Source: Triatoma infestans (lineage: Eukaryota > Arthropoda > Insecta > Hemiptera > Reduviidae). Taken from it: DNA of 64,000 nt. Shown here in pieces: positions 1-11,144 of the stretch. The stretch is from positions 62,001 through 126,000 of the forward strand of contig JAAEAF010014384.1 of the NCBI GenBank assembly GCA_011037195.1, in the 5' to 3' direction. Under the pieces are notes generated by a model, which searched no databases, had not been told where the DNA came from, and saw only the letters and a program-made list of their open reading frames with translations. The translations under genes were made by a program, and so were the position numbers. Numbering within the stretch: position 1 is the first letter of the stretch; each line of letters starts with the position of its first letter.

Positions 1-199
1 CTTTAAATGATAACATATTTTAAAAGTTACGAATCTCTTTTAAATAAGAAAAACTCGAAATAAAAATGATTTCATGTAAAACTGAAATTGTTAGCCAATT
101 GCTCTAACATAAACGTAGATATGGTGCGGACTACATCTGGTTAGCAGGAAATATTACATTCTAGTCCACAAGACAGCATCCATATTTGAAATCAAATCT
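1..199. other. Left edge, no feature seen
   Basis: AT-rich sequence without a convincing reading frame, repeat signature or RNA gene. Confidence 0.4.
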
Positions 200-444
200 T
201 ACCGGCGGATTCCTCACTACATCCTTAAACCATTTTTTCTGGATAAATGTTTCATAAAAGTGAAAAGTTTATGGTTTGTCAGTTAGCATTCTAAGTTTTT
301 GTTTTTTAAATTGTTTTAAACCATTTTCAAGAAAATTTCCCCCCCCCCCGGGGGGCAGAAGCCAGTTCTGTAAAGCTGTACATCCGGTTAAACGATTTTC
401 TTAAAATTTAAATTTTAACAAATCTTCTAATGTATATTATATAT

Positions 445-872
445 CAGAAACTTTTTCCGTGATAGCCTGCTTCGTTTTGTGGTCATCAACCGGTTTCGGG
501 CGTTCGCCCAACTTCAGGATGCGTTTGCCAAACAGTGTGATAACCCAGACTTGCACAAAGCAAATTCAGTTTACACCTTGACTGCCAGTGTGTAAACTTA
601 ATTTGCTCTGTGCAAGTCTTAATGCTTAATTGTGCAAGTCTTAATTGTGTCTTAATTCAAGTCTAAGTGCAAGTCTTAATTGTGTCTTAATTCAAGTCTA
701 AGTGCAAGTCTTAATTGCTTAATTGTGCAAGTCTTAATGCTACTTAAGTGGAACTTAATTTGCTCTGTCTGTGTTATCACACTATCTAACAAACGCATCC
801 TGAAGATGGGCGAACGCCTAAAACCGGTCGATGACCACAAAATGAAGCAGGCTATCACGGTAAATGTCTCTG
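445..872. mobile_element. Fold-back element with ~100-bp terminal inverted repeats
   Basis: The left arm (445 to about 545) and right arm (about 772 to 872) are near-perfect reverse complements. Both contain CCGTGATAGCCTGCTTC and an ACCGGTTT / TTCAGGATGCG core. Inside the left arm, 550-576 is inverted again at about 589-615 (GCAAATT..GTTTACAC), so the element has a palindrome within a palindrome. The interior holds 2.5 copies of a 35-bp tandem unit (632-666, 667-701, then partial). No transposase is present. Solo arms of the same family occur near 7800, 42917 and 43309. Structure suggests a MITE/fold-back DNA transposon; the superfamily is not assigned. Confidence 0.8.
632..720. repeat. 35-bp tandem repeat, about 2.5 copies
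   Basis: Two identical 35-bp units starting GTGCAAGTCTTAATTGTGTC lie at 632-666 and 667-701, with a partial third copy after them. They sit in the interior of the fold-back element. Confidence 0.85.
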
Positions 873-1000
873 ATGCTATCCAGCTCTGCGGAACCAACCA
901 CCACATCAAGTATATTATATACGGTGGCAGGATCCATTCTTTTTGCAATTATGTTATTTTTGAGATATTTTCTTCACCTACACACACACACAAACACACT

Positions 1001-1489
1001 TAGGTGATTCTTCAAAAAACATTACATGCCATTTTTTACAAATTCTTTTTAAACTATCTAGAATATTTGTATCAGAGATTTAGTTGTGATCGTATTCCAG
1101 ACAGACAGACGCCACGTTATTTGATATTATATATAATATGTGTATATTGTACCTGACATGGCATATTATAGACTTTAATTAAATACAACACAACAACATA
1201 TGTATAGTCTTCTGTAACTATATGTACGTATAATGTATACAGCTGTTTGATTATGTTTCAATTATTATTTACATATCAGCCAATCAGCGTTAAGACACAA
1301 AATCTGATATCTTTAAACGTCTACTGTTTTATCATATTATTAAACTACATTACTTATTGATTACCACATATTCTCAAATTTTACAAAAAAATTCATTTAA
1401 TTCTGGTTTTGTTAATTATATATAAAAATATGGGAAAGTAAAAAATCTGATAAAGATTTTTCAAACCTTCTGCAATTTTTTTCTTTTTT
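1001..1489. other. AT-rich stretch, nothing recognised
   Basis: Contains ATATATAAT-like runs and a few weak DR1-like words near 1440-1490. No reading frame stands out. Confidence 0.4.
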
Positions 1490-1640
1490 GAACTATAGTT
1501 TTCACACACATAGACTATTTTCTGTTAACCACTTTTTTGGACTTGGGATACCTTAGATCGTGTATTTCCGGTAAAAACTCGACATCAAAAATTTGATGCG
1601 ATCGCAGCAATACTTCCTCTAACAGCTGTTTGACAAAGTT
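1490..1640 (-). repeat. DR1 5'-end fragment
   Basis: Matches the 5' portion of DR1 read on the minus strand: CACACACA tract, GGACTTGGGATACC, GTATTTCCGGTAAAAACTCG, then GCAATACTTCCTCTAACAG. Confidence 0.7.
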
Positions 1641-2220
1641 ATATTAATTAATCCTCAAATATATAATAGTAATAATAATAATAAAAAAATGCAGTTTCGG
1701 AATGCCTTAAATAATTTTAACAAAATCTCGCCATAATCATAAGTATATTGCATATATGTAATAAATTAAAAACAAAAAGTTTAAGTTCAATTCAGATCAG
1801 TATGTTCCGTATCAATTATTAATCAATCATTAAAAGGAGGAAGGCCACGAAACTTAATCAGTTCTGCCAACAGAACCATCACTAACTCTACTACTAATAA
1901 TTATTACTATAAAAGATAGAAGGGATCGAGAGGGCTATGCAGGCTAGTGAAACCTATTATACCAGCCATTCCTCTTATTTCAGACTAGGGAATTAAGACT
2001 TGATTGTGGAAAGGTGAGTTGGCAGGACTGTTCACGCTAGGCCAAGTGTATAGCATGATTGTTGAGGCCGATGGGGACTGAGATGGTGGTGGGCAGTACA
2101 GCCATGCTACCCATGCCAATCATGGATTATACCCTGTAATTATGGTAATAAAAAGGGATTTTTTTTTCTATAAATTAGAACGACTTAATTTTTAACTTAA
2201 TAAAAAAAAAAAAAAAAAAA
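1641..2220. other. Unclassified stretch ending in poly(A)
   Basis: A moderately GC-richer block (about 1830-2150) is followed by an A-run at 2202-2220, directly before a DR1 end. It could be an unrecognised retroposon (SINE or processed fragment), but I found no A/B box and no reading frame. Confidence 0.3.
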
Positions 2221-2500
2221 ATCTGGCGTGAAAAAATCACACGATTTTGCCTACTCTAATTAATATAATTTAATCAAGAAATTTTCTTTAAAATTGCAAC
2301 GTTACAACGTTTAGTTGGGCTGGCCATGGCGCTGAGTTCATGTGTTTTCCCTTCACTTCTAGGTTGGTACTAGAATGTTCTAAAAGACTAGAAGAGCTTT
2401 TTATGACGCAGATTAATTACTCAAAATGTGTTTTTCCGGTGAACATTGTATGTCGAAAACTTGACACGATCCCAATCTTTTTACTAATAGAAAGAGAAAA
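2221..2500 (-). repeat. Internally deleted DR1 copy with both ends
   Basis: The 3' hairpin end (ATCTGGCGTGAAAAAATCAC) is at 2221 and the 5' end (AATCTTTTTACTAATAGAAA) near 2473-2493. Only about 280 bp separates them, so most modules are missing. The interior carries the GCAACGTTACAACGTTTAGT variant also seen at 32640. Confidence 0.65.
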
Positions 2501-3789
2501 TAAATATGAGTGGCTTTGAAAATAAATCATCAAAGACTAACAAAAATGACGGAAAAAAAGACAACGAAGAGCAAATGCATCATCATTTAATCCCTTTTTT
2601 TTTTAAACTTGCAGCGCATGCGTCAGAAAATGAAAGGCTGAGAATTCTTTTCTTTTTTTTATTTACATGTTTTTTTATTTATTTTTCCTTTTTTTGAGTC
2701 AGACAATATATTCCACATACTATAGTAAGTTATTGTTTACAAAACAGATGTATGTTTGCATGGTAGCCGGTGGGCGCGCGGTAAACAAAGAGTGAATGGC
2801 GGGTGCGCGGGAATAAAAGAGATGGCTGTTGCCCAGTGGTGCCACTACAACCACTATATTGTGGAGGACACTCTCGCTCACTCTGGTGTTGCCTGGTGTT
2901 TGCATTGAATATATATACATATATATATATATGAATGGTGACTCCACCAAAAACTCAAATGTTATTTATTCATCTCTACACAATTCACTCGTTCCACCAT
3001 GTTATAGAAAGTGGTGCCATCTGTTATCTTGAACAAGTCACTAAATGTATATATACTCTAACTAGGTCAAATTTTTGTATATATTTCTAGATGTGTAGCT
3101 AGATTTTTTTAAAATATATATACATACATATATATATTTTTTCTTTTTACTTTTTAAAGAAAACCTCAAAAGAAAAAATTTATTGCTTACTAAATAAAAG
3201 CTGCAATAAATTTTTCTTTAAAAAGTGAGACAAGTGAATAGAACAGCGTTAAGTAAGTAAGTATCCATTGAATTGAAGTCCAACAACTTTTTTGAACCGT
3301 CCAAGATAGATCAAAAATTCTTTTTTCAATGACATAATATAAGAAGATTATTAAACTTCAAAAAAAATTGGCGGGTAACACCCATTCCACTTCTATAGAA
3401 AATCCGGAGCCTTTGGAGCCAAACTGCTACAACAGATTTCTGAGAATTCGAACGTTAAACAAAGTTTATTGTAAAAGATCTTGTTTTTTTTTTCGGATTT
3501 CTGACTCTTCCAAGTATCCGCGAAAGCCAGGGAGATTAAAGTCTTTAGGAAAAATAATGCCCTTAAAGAACTGACTAATTCCACAATACTCTGCTTTAAA
3601 ACAATTTCCTGCTTTATCTGCATTCATCAGGCCGTCGGGTAATTCTAAGCTTAGAATACAAAACTGAATCTTGCTTATTCATTTTCCATCAAATAAGAAT
3701 AGGAGCAAGTCTTATGTAACGTGACTGAAGATCCATATTCTATGTATGTTTACTAAGAAGGTACATACTGTTAATCGTGGCATTATCCT
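2501..3789. other. Intergenic, nothing recognised
   Basis: AT-rich with TATATA runs near 2910-2930 and 3110-3140. The short open frames here lack homology or coding-like composition. Confidence 0.4.
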
Positions 3790-4460
3790 TCTTAGACAAC
3801 ACTTCTCTACCTCCAAGAAGACTTGATTTGCGATAGAGTATTATTATTAACATCCATGGAGAAGAACCAAACCATAAAGTATGCAAAGTTCTTTCAGTCC
3901 CTATAATCCCCACAAATAAACCAACAATACTGATCTAAATTAGAGATCCAATACCGAACAATATCCTCTAAGATCGTACCTTACAACAAACGGACAATGT
4001 TCTAAAGCCAAACAGTCTAAGCTCTTCAATAGAATCAATCGGCTGTGCCGAGGAAAGCCTCTGATTTACAAACTCCCACAATCAAAACAATCTTTCATTA
4101 AGACGAATTTGTGATTCGTATAGTCTATTTCATAAACCCTGTAAAATGGTCTTAGCTTTTTTCTAGAAATGTCTTTTTCGTTTTCTATGTCTTATACTAG
4201 ATCCTGCCAGGTAACTGAGTGAAGTCCATTGAAAGATGCGGGAGTGTAACGGTCCATAATATGCAGAATAACAGAATATCACTGTCTCTATAGCCTGTAC
4301 CAATACTAGAGTTTTCCACTGAAACCAGTTGTTAATTTTCAAAGAAATAGTTGAGAATTGGTTTGGTCCTTTTACATTCACCAATCGTTTGGCTGGAATA
4401 ACATGGGGAGAGTATAAATGAGGTAGCCTCTTAGTTAAACAAGGTGAGGTCCACGTCGAC
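3790..4460 (-). pseudogene. Decayed LINE ORF2 C-terminal region
   Basis: On the minus strand the frames recall the region downstream of reverse transcriptase in the LINE at 43884-45171. Examples are RLPHLYSPHVIPAKRL, followed by NWFQWKTL, compared with RLPRICFNKLISL and FNWVSQLR there. Further downstream are FYRVYEIDYTNHKFVL and a cysteine-bearing stretch (YCWFICGDYRD) where LINEs carry a zinc-knuckle-like motif. Stops and frame changes interrupt it throughout. The assignment rests on by-eye similarity over a divergent region. No reverse transcriptase core remains. It could also be another old TE coding sequence. Confidence 0.4.
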
Positions 4461-4804
4461 ACACACACACACACACGCACAAAATACACATAACACCAAC
4501 AATATATATATGTATTTATATATAATCAGAGAAATAAAAGTCAAGGTTGTGATTATCGAGGAAAAATGCGTATAAGAAGGAACTGAGGTTTAAGAGAATA
4601 AGATTCAGAGGAAATGCGCACCATCGGCATTCTGGTCCTAGCTAGATATAACTAGTAATAGGATGTTCTATTTACAGAATCTATTTCTCATTTACCATTT
4701 TCCGCCTACCATTAAATTATTTGCCCAACTTCTCAGAATAGTTTTTCACTTAAATTCCTGTAAGACCTTCGTTGTTTGGATAAAATCATAGAAACCTAAA
4801 ATAA
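4461..4804. other. CA microsatellite and unclassified sequence
   Basis: A short CA tract (about 4459-4476) and an ATATAT run flank AT-rich DNA with no recognised feature. Confidence 0.4.
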
Positions 4805-5368
4805 CAGTTCAGTAAAAACGCACTTCTGGTCAACCGATTTTCTTTAAACTCAGAATTTTCGTCAAAATATTTAATTCAAATTAATGTTATTTAGATAATA
4901 GAATTGTATAATTAACTAAAATAGCACTTTAGAGGAAAACATAGCCTCGCCCCTCTTCCAAAAACACCTTAAAGGATTTCTTTCCCGGAGAAATGTTTCA
5001 AATAAAAATAGTAACTCTTTGTGTCTGAAATTAATATAACAAGTTTAAAGAAAATCGTTGGAGCCATTTTCGAGAAAATCGCGAAAAACTGAAAAAAAAA
5101 AAAATCAGTAAAGTCGTACTTCCGGTTGATGGATTCTGCCTAAAATCTTCGTGCCTGATGCGATGTTAGTGCTTAAACGGAATAATCAAGTTTGAGCTTC
5201 CTGTGACATTTCATTTTTGAGATATTTTCTGTTAACATTCACACATACACACATATTATATATCTACAGATCACTCGCTGAAATTGTTTTCGTATTCAGG
5301 GGACCCGAAAACATCAATATCAAAAATCTGGCACGATCGCAATACTTCCTCTTATAGCAGGTACAAAA
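4805..5368 (-). mobile_element. Near-complete DR1 copy
   Basis: Read on the minus strand it runs from the 5' end (CTTCCTCTTATAGCAG near 5351-5366) through the CA/GT tract (5230-5255) and two modules, marked by AGAAAATCGTTGGAGCCATT and CAGTAAAAACGCACTTCTGG. The 3' hairpin end is not evident. No coding capacity. Confidence 0.75.
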
Positions 5369-5580
5369 GGAATATTTCTTTTTTTAACTTAAGGCGCTAT
5401 AACATCTATGGTGATTGGCTCCCGGAGCCTTCTCGGTGCACTGCCGGCCTTCAGTTAGTGTTCTCTTGTTACAGACATACTGTCCTTCAGGAGTAATTCT
5501 GAGTGACCGGAAGACGAAGGTGAGGAAGACAAAGGTGACCAGAAGACCAAAGGCTCCGGAAGACGAAGGTGAGTGATTTT
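5369..5580. repeat. DR1-associated module and short minisatellite
   Basis: The module CTTAAGGCGC..ACATCTATGG at 5384-5480 recurs next to a DR1 3' end at 37545-37640. It shares the phrases ATCTATGG, ATTGGC and GTGTTCTC. It is followed at 5503-5575 by repeats of a GGAAGAC(G/A)AAGGTGA-like unit. Confidence 0.6.
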
Positions 5581-6835
5581 TACTTTCTCTTACTTCGCTG
5601 GGGAAAAAATAAAGTATTAGCTTTTATTGGACAGGTATCCGTTAGTTAAATAAAAAGAGTGGGGAGAGGTAATATTAATGAAAATAATGGTAAATTATTC
5701 TCCTATTGTTTTATATAAATAAAAGCAGGTGTGCAGAAAGGTAGCAAAAAGGAGCTTAACTAGCGTCCCATCTATACGGAAGAGGAAATAATATTATATT
5801 CGACCGCCATCTTTAGACAATGAAAACTGGTATATAACAATGTTTTTTAGGTCATTCCAATTATTAGATAAATCCCTTTTCCATATTTGGGACAATTCAC
5901 TAACAGCCGAACGTCCCACTTACTACGTTACAATGGAAGCAACATCCTTTTATTACCTCTTTATTCATAACGTTGCTGTAATTATTATTGCTATTATTTA
6001 AGTTAATGCGAATAGTTATTTACAGTAGAGTTATTACTATTAATAAATTAATTGATTCAATGTTCATTATCATTGACTGAAATCTCCTAGCGGTGCGAGA
6101 AAACATTTCGGGAGTCTTACGAGCGGTAATAATAGATTTCTATATTTGTAGATTTTAAACAAGTAAATTCCCATGCTTGACAACGCAAAACAGAATTTAC
6201 TGTTTTAGTTTTCACACTCTAGGAATGGAAATTAGATTAGACCAGGGTTCTCAATGTACGTGATATCGGATTCCAAGGAGGCGATGGGAGGAAGGGCGAA
6301 GAACAAGGGATATAAAACAAACTTGCAGCACATCACTTGGAAGCTTTACCATTGCAACCTCAACAAATTGAATGAAGATAGGGAAACCAAATTTCAGGAT
6401 ATAATTGCGATTCAAATGCCCCAAATTGGTGGTATTCAACCCCATATTAAAAAAGATAAAGTTGCTATCAATTTTAGAACAGATACCAATAACCTGTCCC
6501 TCAGTTATAATAATCTCTTGGAATGCTTTCTCAAATAGCGCGCACAATATGACACGGCTTTCCATCCGCTCTCCTAGCCCTTTATAAACCTTGACACCCC
6601 TACTTCCCTACCACTTGGTATATCACAAGTTTTTAAGAAATTCAAGAGACAAAATTTTTGCAAGTACAACATTTCCTGGGTTAAATTTTTATATTTTATA
6701 GTTTTATAAATCACATTACAATTTTACTTTCTACGAATAGTTAAGTAAGCCTAAGAGAAAGAACATTTCTTCTTTTCAGTTGGGCAGTGGATCTAATTTA
6801 CAGCCAACTCTTTCTACATCTATCTACATCTTCAA
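5581..6835. other. Intergenic, possible lone hAT-like end at 6242
   Basis: CAGGGTTCTCAATGTACG at about 6242 resembles the end of hAT elements. No matching inverted end was found downstream. The open frames on both strands at 6250-6565 are not recognised. Confidence 0.25.
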
Positions 6836-6925
6836 AATATTTGAAGCAGTTTTTGAGAACATCAGTGAAAATCAAACAACAAAATGTAATAAATGGTACT
6901 TCCGGTTTAATTTGCCAATTCCCAT
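6836..6925 (-). repeat. DR1 module fragment
   Basis: Only a short module piece is present, ending in AATGGTACTTCCGGTTTAAT. Confidence 0.55.
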
Positions 6926-7799
6926 TATATTTTGTGATTACTAGTATATTATTATATAATGGTGGAAATAAATTAAAATTTCTAAAAATAATTTCACTTC
7001 TATTATAGAACATTATACAATAAACGGTAGGGAATCTTGCCTTGGTTTTCTTTCTGTTACCTTTAAAAGTTATTGTCGATTATCGATTGTTAACATTGAA
7101 CAGAAAAATAATTTAAGATTTAATACTATATGGCCGTGCAAATATATTTTCTCTTTATGTCTTTTTCTTTCTTTTTTTTGTCAAATGATAAGAAAAAGAT
7201 TGTGTGCGGCTTCTTATTGAATCGTTTTCTCAAGAAAAGTATCATTGCATTTAGTTGGTTGTAGTAGTCGACAGCGAGCAGCATATGTCAAGGACATACT
7301 GACTGGGGTGGAGGGACAAGCCTCTCTTCTATCGCAAACTCGCAACATTCAAGCACACACCCAATATATATATATGTACTTATATATATATAAGGGCTTC
7401 AATAACGAATATGTCGAAATTAGTTTTCTTTTCTATAGGATTCATTTCTCCATTTTTCTTTTCATTTCTACCCTTTTCATCATATACACAGTAACCGACA
7501 CAGACAAAAATCTTTTCTATACACTACACACGTACAGTACACAATTAAGGGATTTTTAGTTGAAATGTTGGTAGAACTGCTATTATGAAAACTATCGAAA
7601 GGAAATATTTAATATCTTTTAATTAGAAGTATTTTTTTTTTGCAAAATCACTCAAGTAATTTTTTTTTTTCTTTGCCTTATATAATTAGAAGCAACATTT
7701 CCAGGCGTCCTGATAACAGAGGCAGTGGTTAGAGACAAGGTTTTCTCCCCCTCCTCCCCATTGGGGCTTTATAAATAGGTGCTGAATACAGTATTCATA
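6926..7799. other. Intergenic, nothing recognised
   Basis: AT-rich with TATATA runs near 7363-7391 and poly(T) runs near 7630-7670. Confidence 0.4.
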
Positions 7800-7925
7800 G
7801 AATTTTTTTCCGTATTAGCCTAGTTCATCAGACATTCGGTTATCATCCGGATGACTTGATAAACAGTGTGATAATACAGAATTGCAGAATTGCAAATTTG
7901 ATTTGCACAGAGCAAAATCAATTAC
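7800..7925. repeat. Solo arm of the 445-872 fold-back family
   Basis: Degenerate match to the arm: TTTCCGTATTAGCCT, then CAGTGTGATAATACAGA and TTTGCACAGAGCAAA. No partner arm was found nearby. Confidence 0.6.
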
Positions 7926-7974
7926 GACACTGTTTTGTTATGACCTACCTACCTAGGTTTATAGGGAGTTCTCT

Positions 7975-8310
7975 GTATCTCTCTTTTACTCCCCTAGTAA
8001 CAGGAAGTATTGCGATCGTAGAAAAGTTTTGGGAAAATGAGTTTTCACCGGAAATATACATGTTTTAAGGTCCTCTGGGTTCACAAAAAAAAAATTTTTA
8101 ACAAATTGTAGATGTGAGAACAAAATATTTCACAAAAAGAACTATCGCATGAAACTTGATATTCTGTTTAAGTAAAACCAGCGCATAACGTTTTAGTCAA
8201 TATCCATCCACCGAAATTGCAACTTTACTGAATTTTTTTGTTTTTTGTTTTTCGCTATTTTCTCGAAAATGAGCCCAAAGATTTTCAATAAACTTCGTAT
8301 ATTATTTTCT
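7975..8310 (+). repeat. DR1 copy, 5' half
   Basis: Starts with CTCTTTTACTCCCCTAGTAA and AGGAAGTATTGCGATCG. It continues through TTTTCACCGGAAATATACAT and a module with AAAATGAGCCCAAAGATTTT. Confidence 0.7.
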
Positions 8311-8639
8311 TGTTTTTCTACTTTCTATAAGAAATCGGCAGGTGAAAAATAATTTAATTATTTGTTGCCAAAGTTTCGGACCAACTTCTTGGTCTTCATC
8401 TAGTTTATATTTAGAAAAAAGTAGACACAAAGTATAAAATATGTGTCAAATGCAATATATATACAATCACGACATTACAAAATTAAAAATTAATTACTCT
8501 TACTTTCAATACAAAAATTTGTAGCTATTGTTGGAAACTGTACGCAATTGTTTAGATATTTTTTAATTTGAGGAAAAATATAATTTTTTTTTTTTTTTAT
8601 GAATCTTTACGGAGAAGTCTGCCTTTGTTGAGACAATAT

Positions 8640-8990
8640 CTTTTTCTTTTTAGGCAACATGGGTTTTTTTTGGGAGGGCGTGTTCTGAGGGAATAGTAAC
8701 ATATGGAGCTTTCCTCTAAAGTACCACTTGAATACAATGTTTGGTTCTGCCACTCATATAGTATTAAGGTATATTAGTATCATGGCTAGAATTGCAAATT
8801 TGAAGCAAATTGGTTTACCGGAACTACGCCTCACAGAAGAGATTTTAAGATTTTGTTTTTTTGGGGGGAATTTTCTCGTCAACGACACCAACAATTTTCT
8901 TTATACTTGGCACCAGATACAAACCAGTCACATTTCTTTGAAACACATTTCCCGGGAAAATTGAGTTTTTGGGCATGCGAGGAATCTGCG
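8640..8990 (+). repeat. DR1 fragment, second module subtype
   Basis: Contains TTTCCTCTAAAGTACCACTT, a degraded GGTTCTGCCACTCATATAGT, then GGTTTACCGGAACTACG. The same subtype occurs at 35500, 41100, 54800 and 56570. Confidence 0.6.
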
Positions 8991-10595
8991 ATATTAAATA
9001 ATAAATATAGTATTCGTTCATTATTGGCGCTGTCTTATGTACTACCATGTAATCATCCAACAATGGCCGGAAACAGGCCAGGAAACAAGAGTTGTTTGAT
9101 AAGAAGGATATAGACGAGCGACTTCCCCCCACACACACTACAAGCACATTATATGGGGTGATAAAAGATAGATGAGAAGTCTGTGGTGTCCTTTGTAAGG
9201 AAGGGCTAGCCGCCTTAACTAAATGGCAAGAAGTAACAAACCTCTGGAGAGGTTGATGTATGTGTGTATGTGTGCGTGCGCGCTGGTATCAAAGTGTTGG
9301 TACCTAGTTATTGGTGCAGAAGAGAGGAGCCGGCGTAGGTTTGGGCTTTTTGATAGAGAGAGAGTGAGGGTAAGTGGAATAGTGCAGAAGGTGAGAGGAG
9401 GAAGACCGGAAACGTACAAAATCTTCCTTCTCCACTTAGAGAGGTGATGTCTTTGGGGTATCTCTCTGCTTGTCACTCGCTCTCTCTTTCTCTCGCTGCG
9501 GATGGATGCCTTACTTTGTACTTCCTGCTAGCGTCAGCCTGAAATTCTCTTTCACTCGTTCTAGTCTCATATAATACTCACACTGTCTTGTCCAATAAGT
9601 GCTGTGAAAAAATAAAAACAGTATGAGACGTATTATGTGCGTTTTAAACTAGGTTTTCTTTGTCATTACGGAGACCCCCAAAGATAGTAAACAAGTCGTA
9701 CGGAAGATCATTAACTCTGATATAAGACTACAGATAGAGATGACTTAATAACACTATGTATATATATTTGGCAAACGTGTGGCTGTGTAGCAGTCACCAA
9801 CCTATCTTAATTGATATCATCAAATGGGGCAGAATTATGTATATTAAACAGAATGGATCAATGTCTTTGCATGCCTTTATAGACATAATGCACACAACAG
9901 TCAGACATTAAAGGAGGGAATCCCCTACAGGTGATTGAATGATAGAGGCGACAAACCCGTCACTCGCAGATTATCCGAGACTACATCTAAGATGACTCAT
10001 GACTGTAACGCCTTGTATATTGTAATAATGATCTGCCGTCGCCAGGGCGAGTGTTACATAACTCCAATCTACCTTAGTTGGATATGCGTTACACACCTAC
10101 TCCATATACATAATATCTATTCCCAATGGAGAATTTGAAGCCTATATAATATATACATATACATAATCAAGGAGCTCATACTATAATATTAATCAATCTC
10201 TGAATATTATATAATGTTATTTGAATTCATTTTAATAATATTGTTAAATAGATTGTGCGACCTTATAACATAACATTGTTAATTATTTCAAAACAAGTTC
10301 TTTGTTCAATTTACGAAAATACATATAGAATGTGCAGCATTGTTTATATAAACAATGAATTAGTAAACACAATTAAATAGCAATTCTAAATAATAGTAAT
10401 TTCATTTATTCATTCATTCAATAAATAGAATTTACAATTTGCATACGATTTCTGCCATCATTAAATTATTTAAACAGGAAGGAACAAAGAAAAGAATTAT
10501 TTCTGCCTGCCGATTTGAAACAATACTTTCCCTTATTAATGTAAAATTTTCGAAAATCGTTTATCACTGGAAATACATAATTTGAGAACTTTGTT
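8991..10595. other. Intergenic, GC-richer patch near 9260-9480
   Basis: A GT/GAGA-rich patch at about 9250-9490 is simple-sequence-like and gives overlapping open frames on both strands. The rest is AT-rich with no recognised feature. Confidence 0.35.
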
Positions 10596-11100
10596 CTTCT
10601 TTTTTTTTTAACTTTATTCAGTACTTTACAATCTGTAATCAACACATCTATATTTACAATGACAGAATGAGAGATATCTTTAGGTGATGAGCAGAAGCAG
10701 AGAAACTACCCAATGGTAGCAGTCTCTTCGGGATGCAGTAGAGATGATAGATAGTCAATCACGGAGGAAATCTCGGGCCATTGGCGATTCAAACGGCACA
10801 GAGGATTGTCAAGATTAGAGAAACTGTACAAATTAGAGAGAGCGATAAAGTGTTTGTGATATTTTGTCTTCGCGAGTTGTTGTAGAAAAGGGATGCCTGA
10901 GATCGTCAACTATGTGTCGAAGTAGTTTGGATTATGTTCGTACGTTTGTAGGCTTGGCTGAACCTTACAGTTCTAGTGCATAACACCGCACTCCACAGAG
11001 GTGTGAAAATCGTAATATAAATCAGTCTTTTCAGTTCCGTGTGTGATTTAGATCGACTTCCGAGAAGTCTGTATAGATGTTTGGTATGTTTGGTCATTGC
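10596..11100 (-). pseudogene. Jockey-like LINE, 3' end of ORF2
   Basis: The minus-strand frames read HLYRLLGSRSK and FTPLWSAVL, then after frame changes IPFLQQLAKTKYHKHF, LSNLYS and LNRQWPEIS. This is the order of the thumb and C-terminal region of Jockey-type ORF2 (usually YRLLG.RSK, IFTPLWTYG, AKTKYHKHF, RLKRQWP). Downstream on the minus strand comes a short 3' UTR and an A-run (10600-10609 as T on plus). The copy is 5'-truncated, lacks the polymerase core and has several frame breaks. Family assignment comes from motif recognition only. Confidence 0.75.
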
Positions 11101-11144
11101 AGATCTTTTTTAGGTATTGTGTGTGTGAGACCTTGATAAATTAA

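Larger units (their letters stand above)
200..1000 (-). repeat. DR1 copy, split by a fold-back element
   Basis: Degenerate DR1 sequence lies on both sides of the fold-back element at 445-872. The left part has the module motif around a C/G run at 341-356 and the phrase ACATCCGGTTAAACGATTTT near 380. The right part resumes with TTTTTGAGATATTTTCTTC and a CA tract near 957-1000. The copy is old and lacks clear ends. Confidence 0.55.

Noticed and set aside
1830..2220. Possible processed retroposon before the A-run at 2202
   Set aside because: No promoter box, reading frame or target duplication could be shown. Kept as unclassified only.
6251..6565. Overlapping ~100-codon frames on both strands near a hAT-like end
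   Set aside because: Neither frame shows transposase motifs and no second inverted end was found, so no hAT element is called.
9219..9476. Frames on both strands in a GT/GAGA-rich patch
   Set aside because: Simple-sequence composition gives open frames on both strands; no supporting motif.
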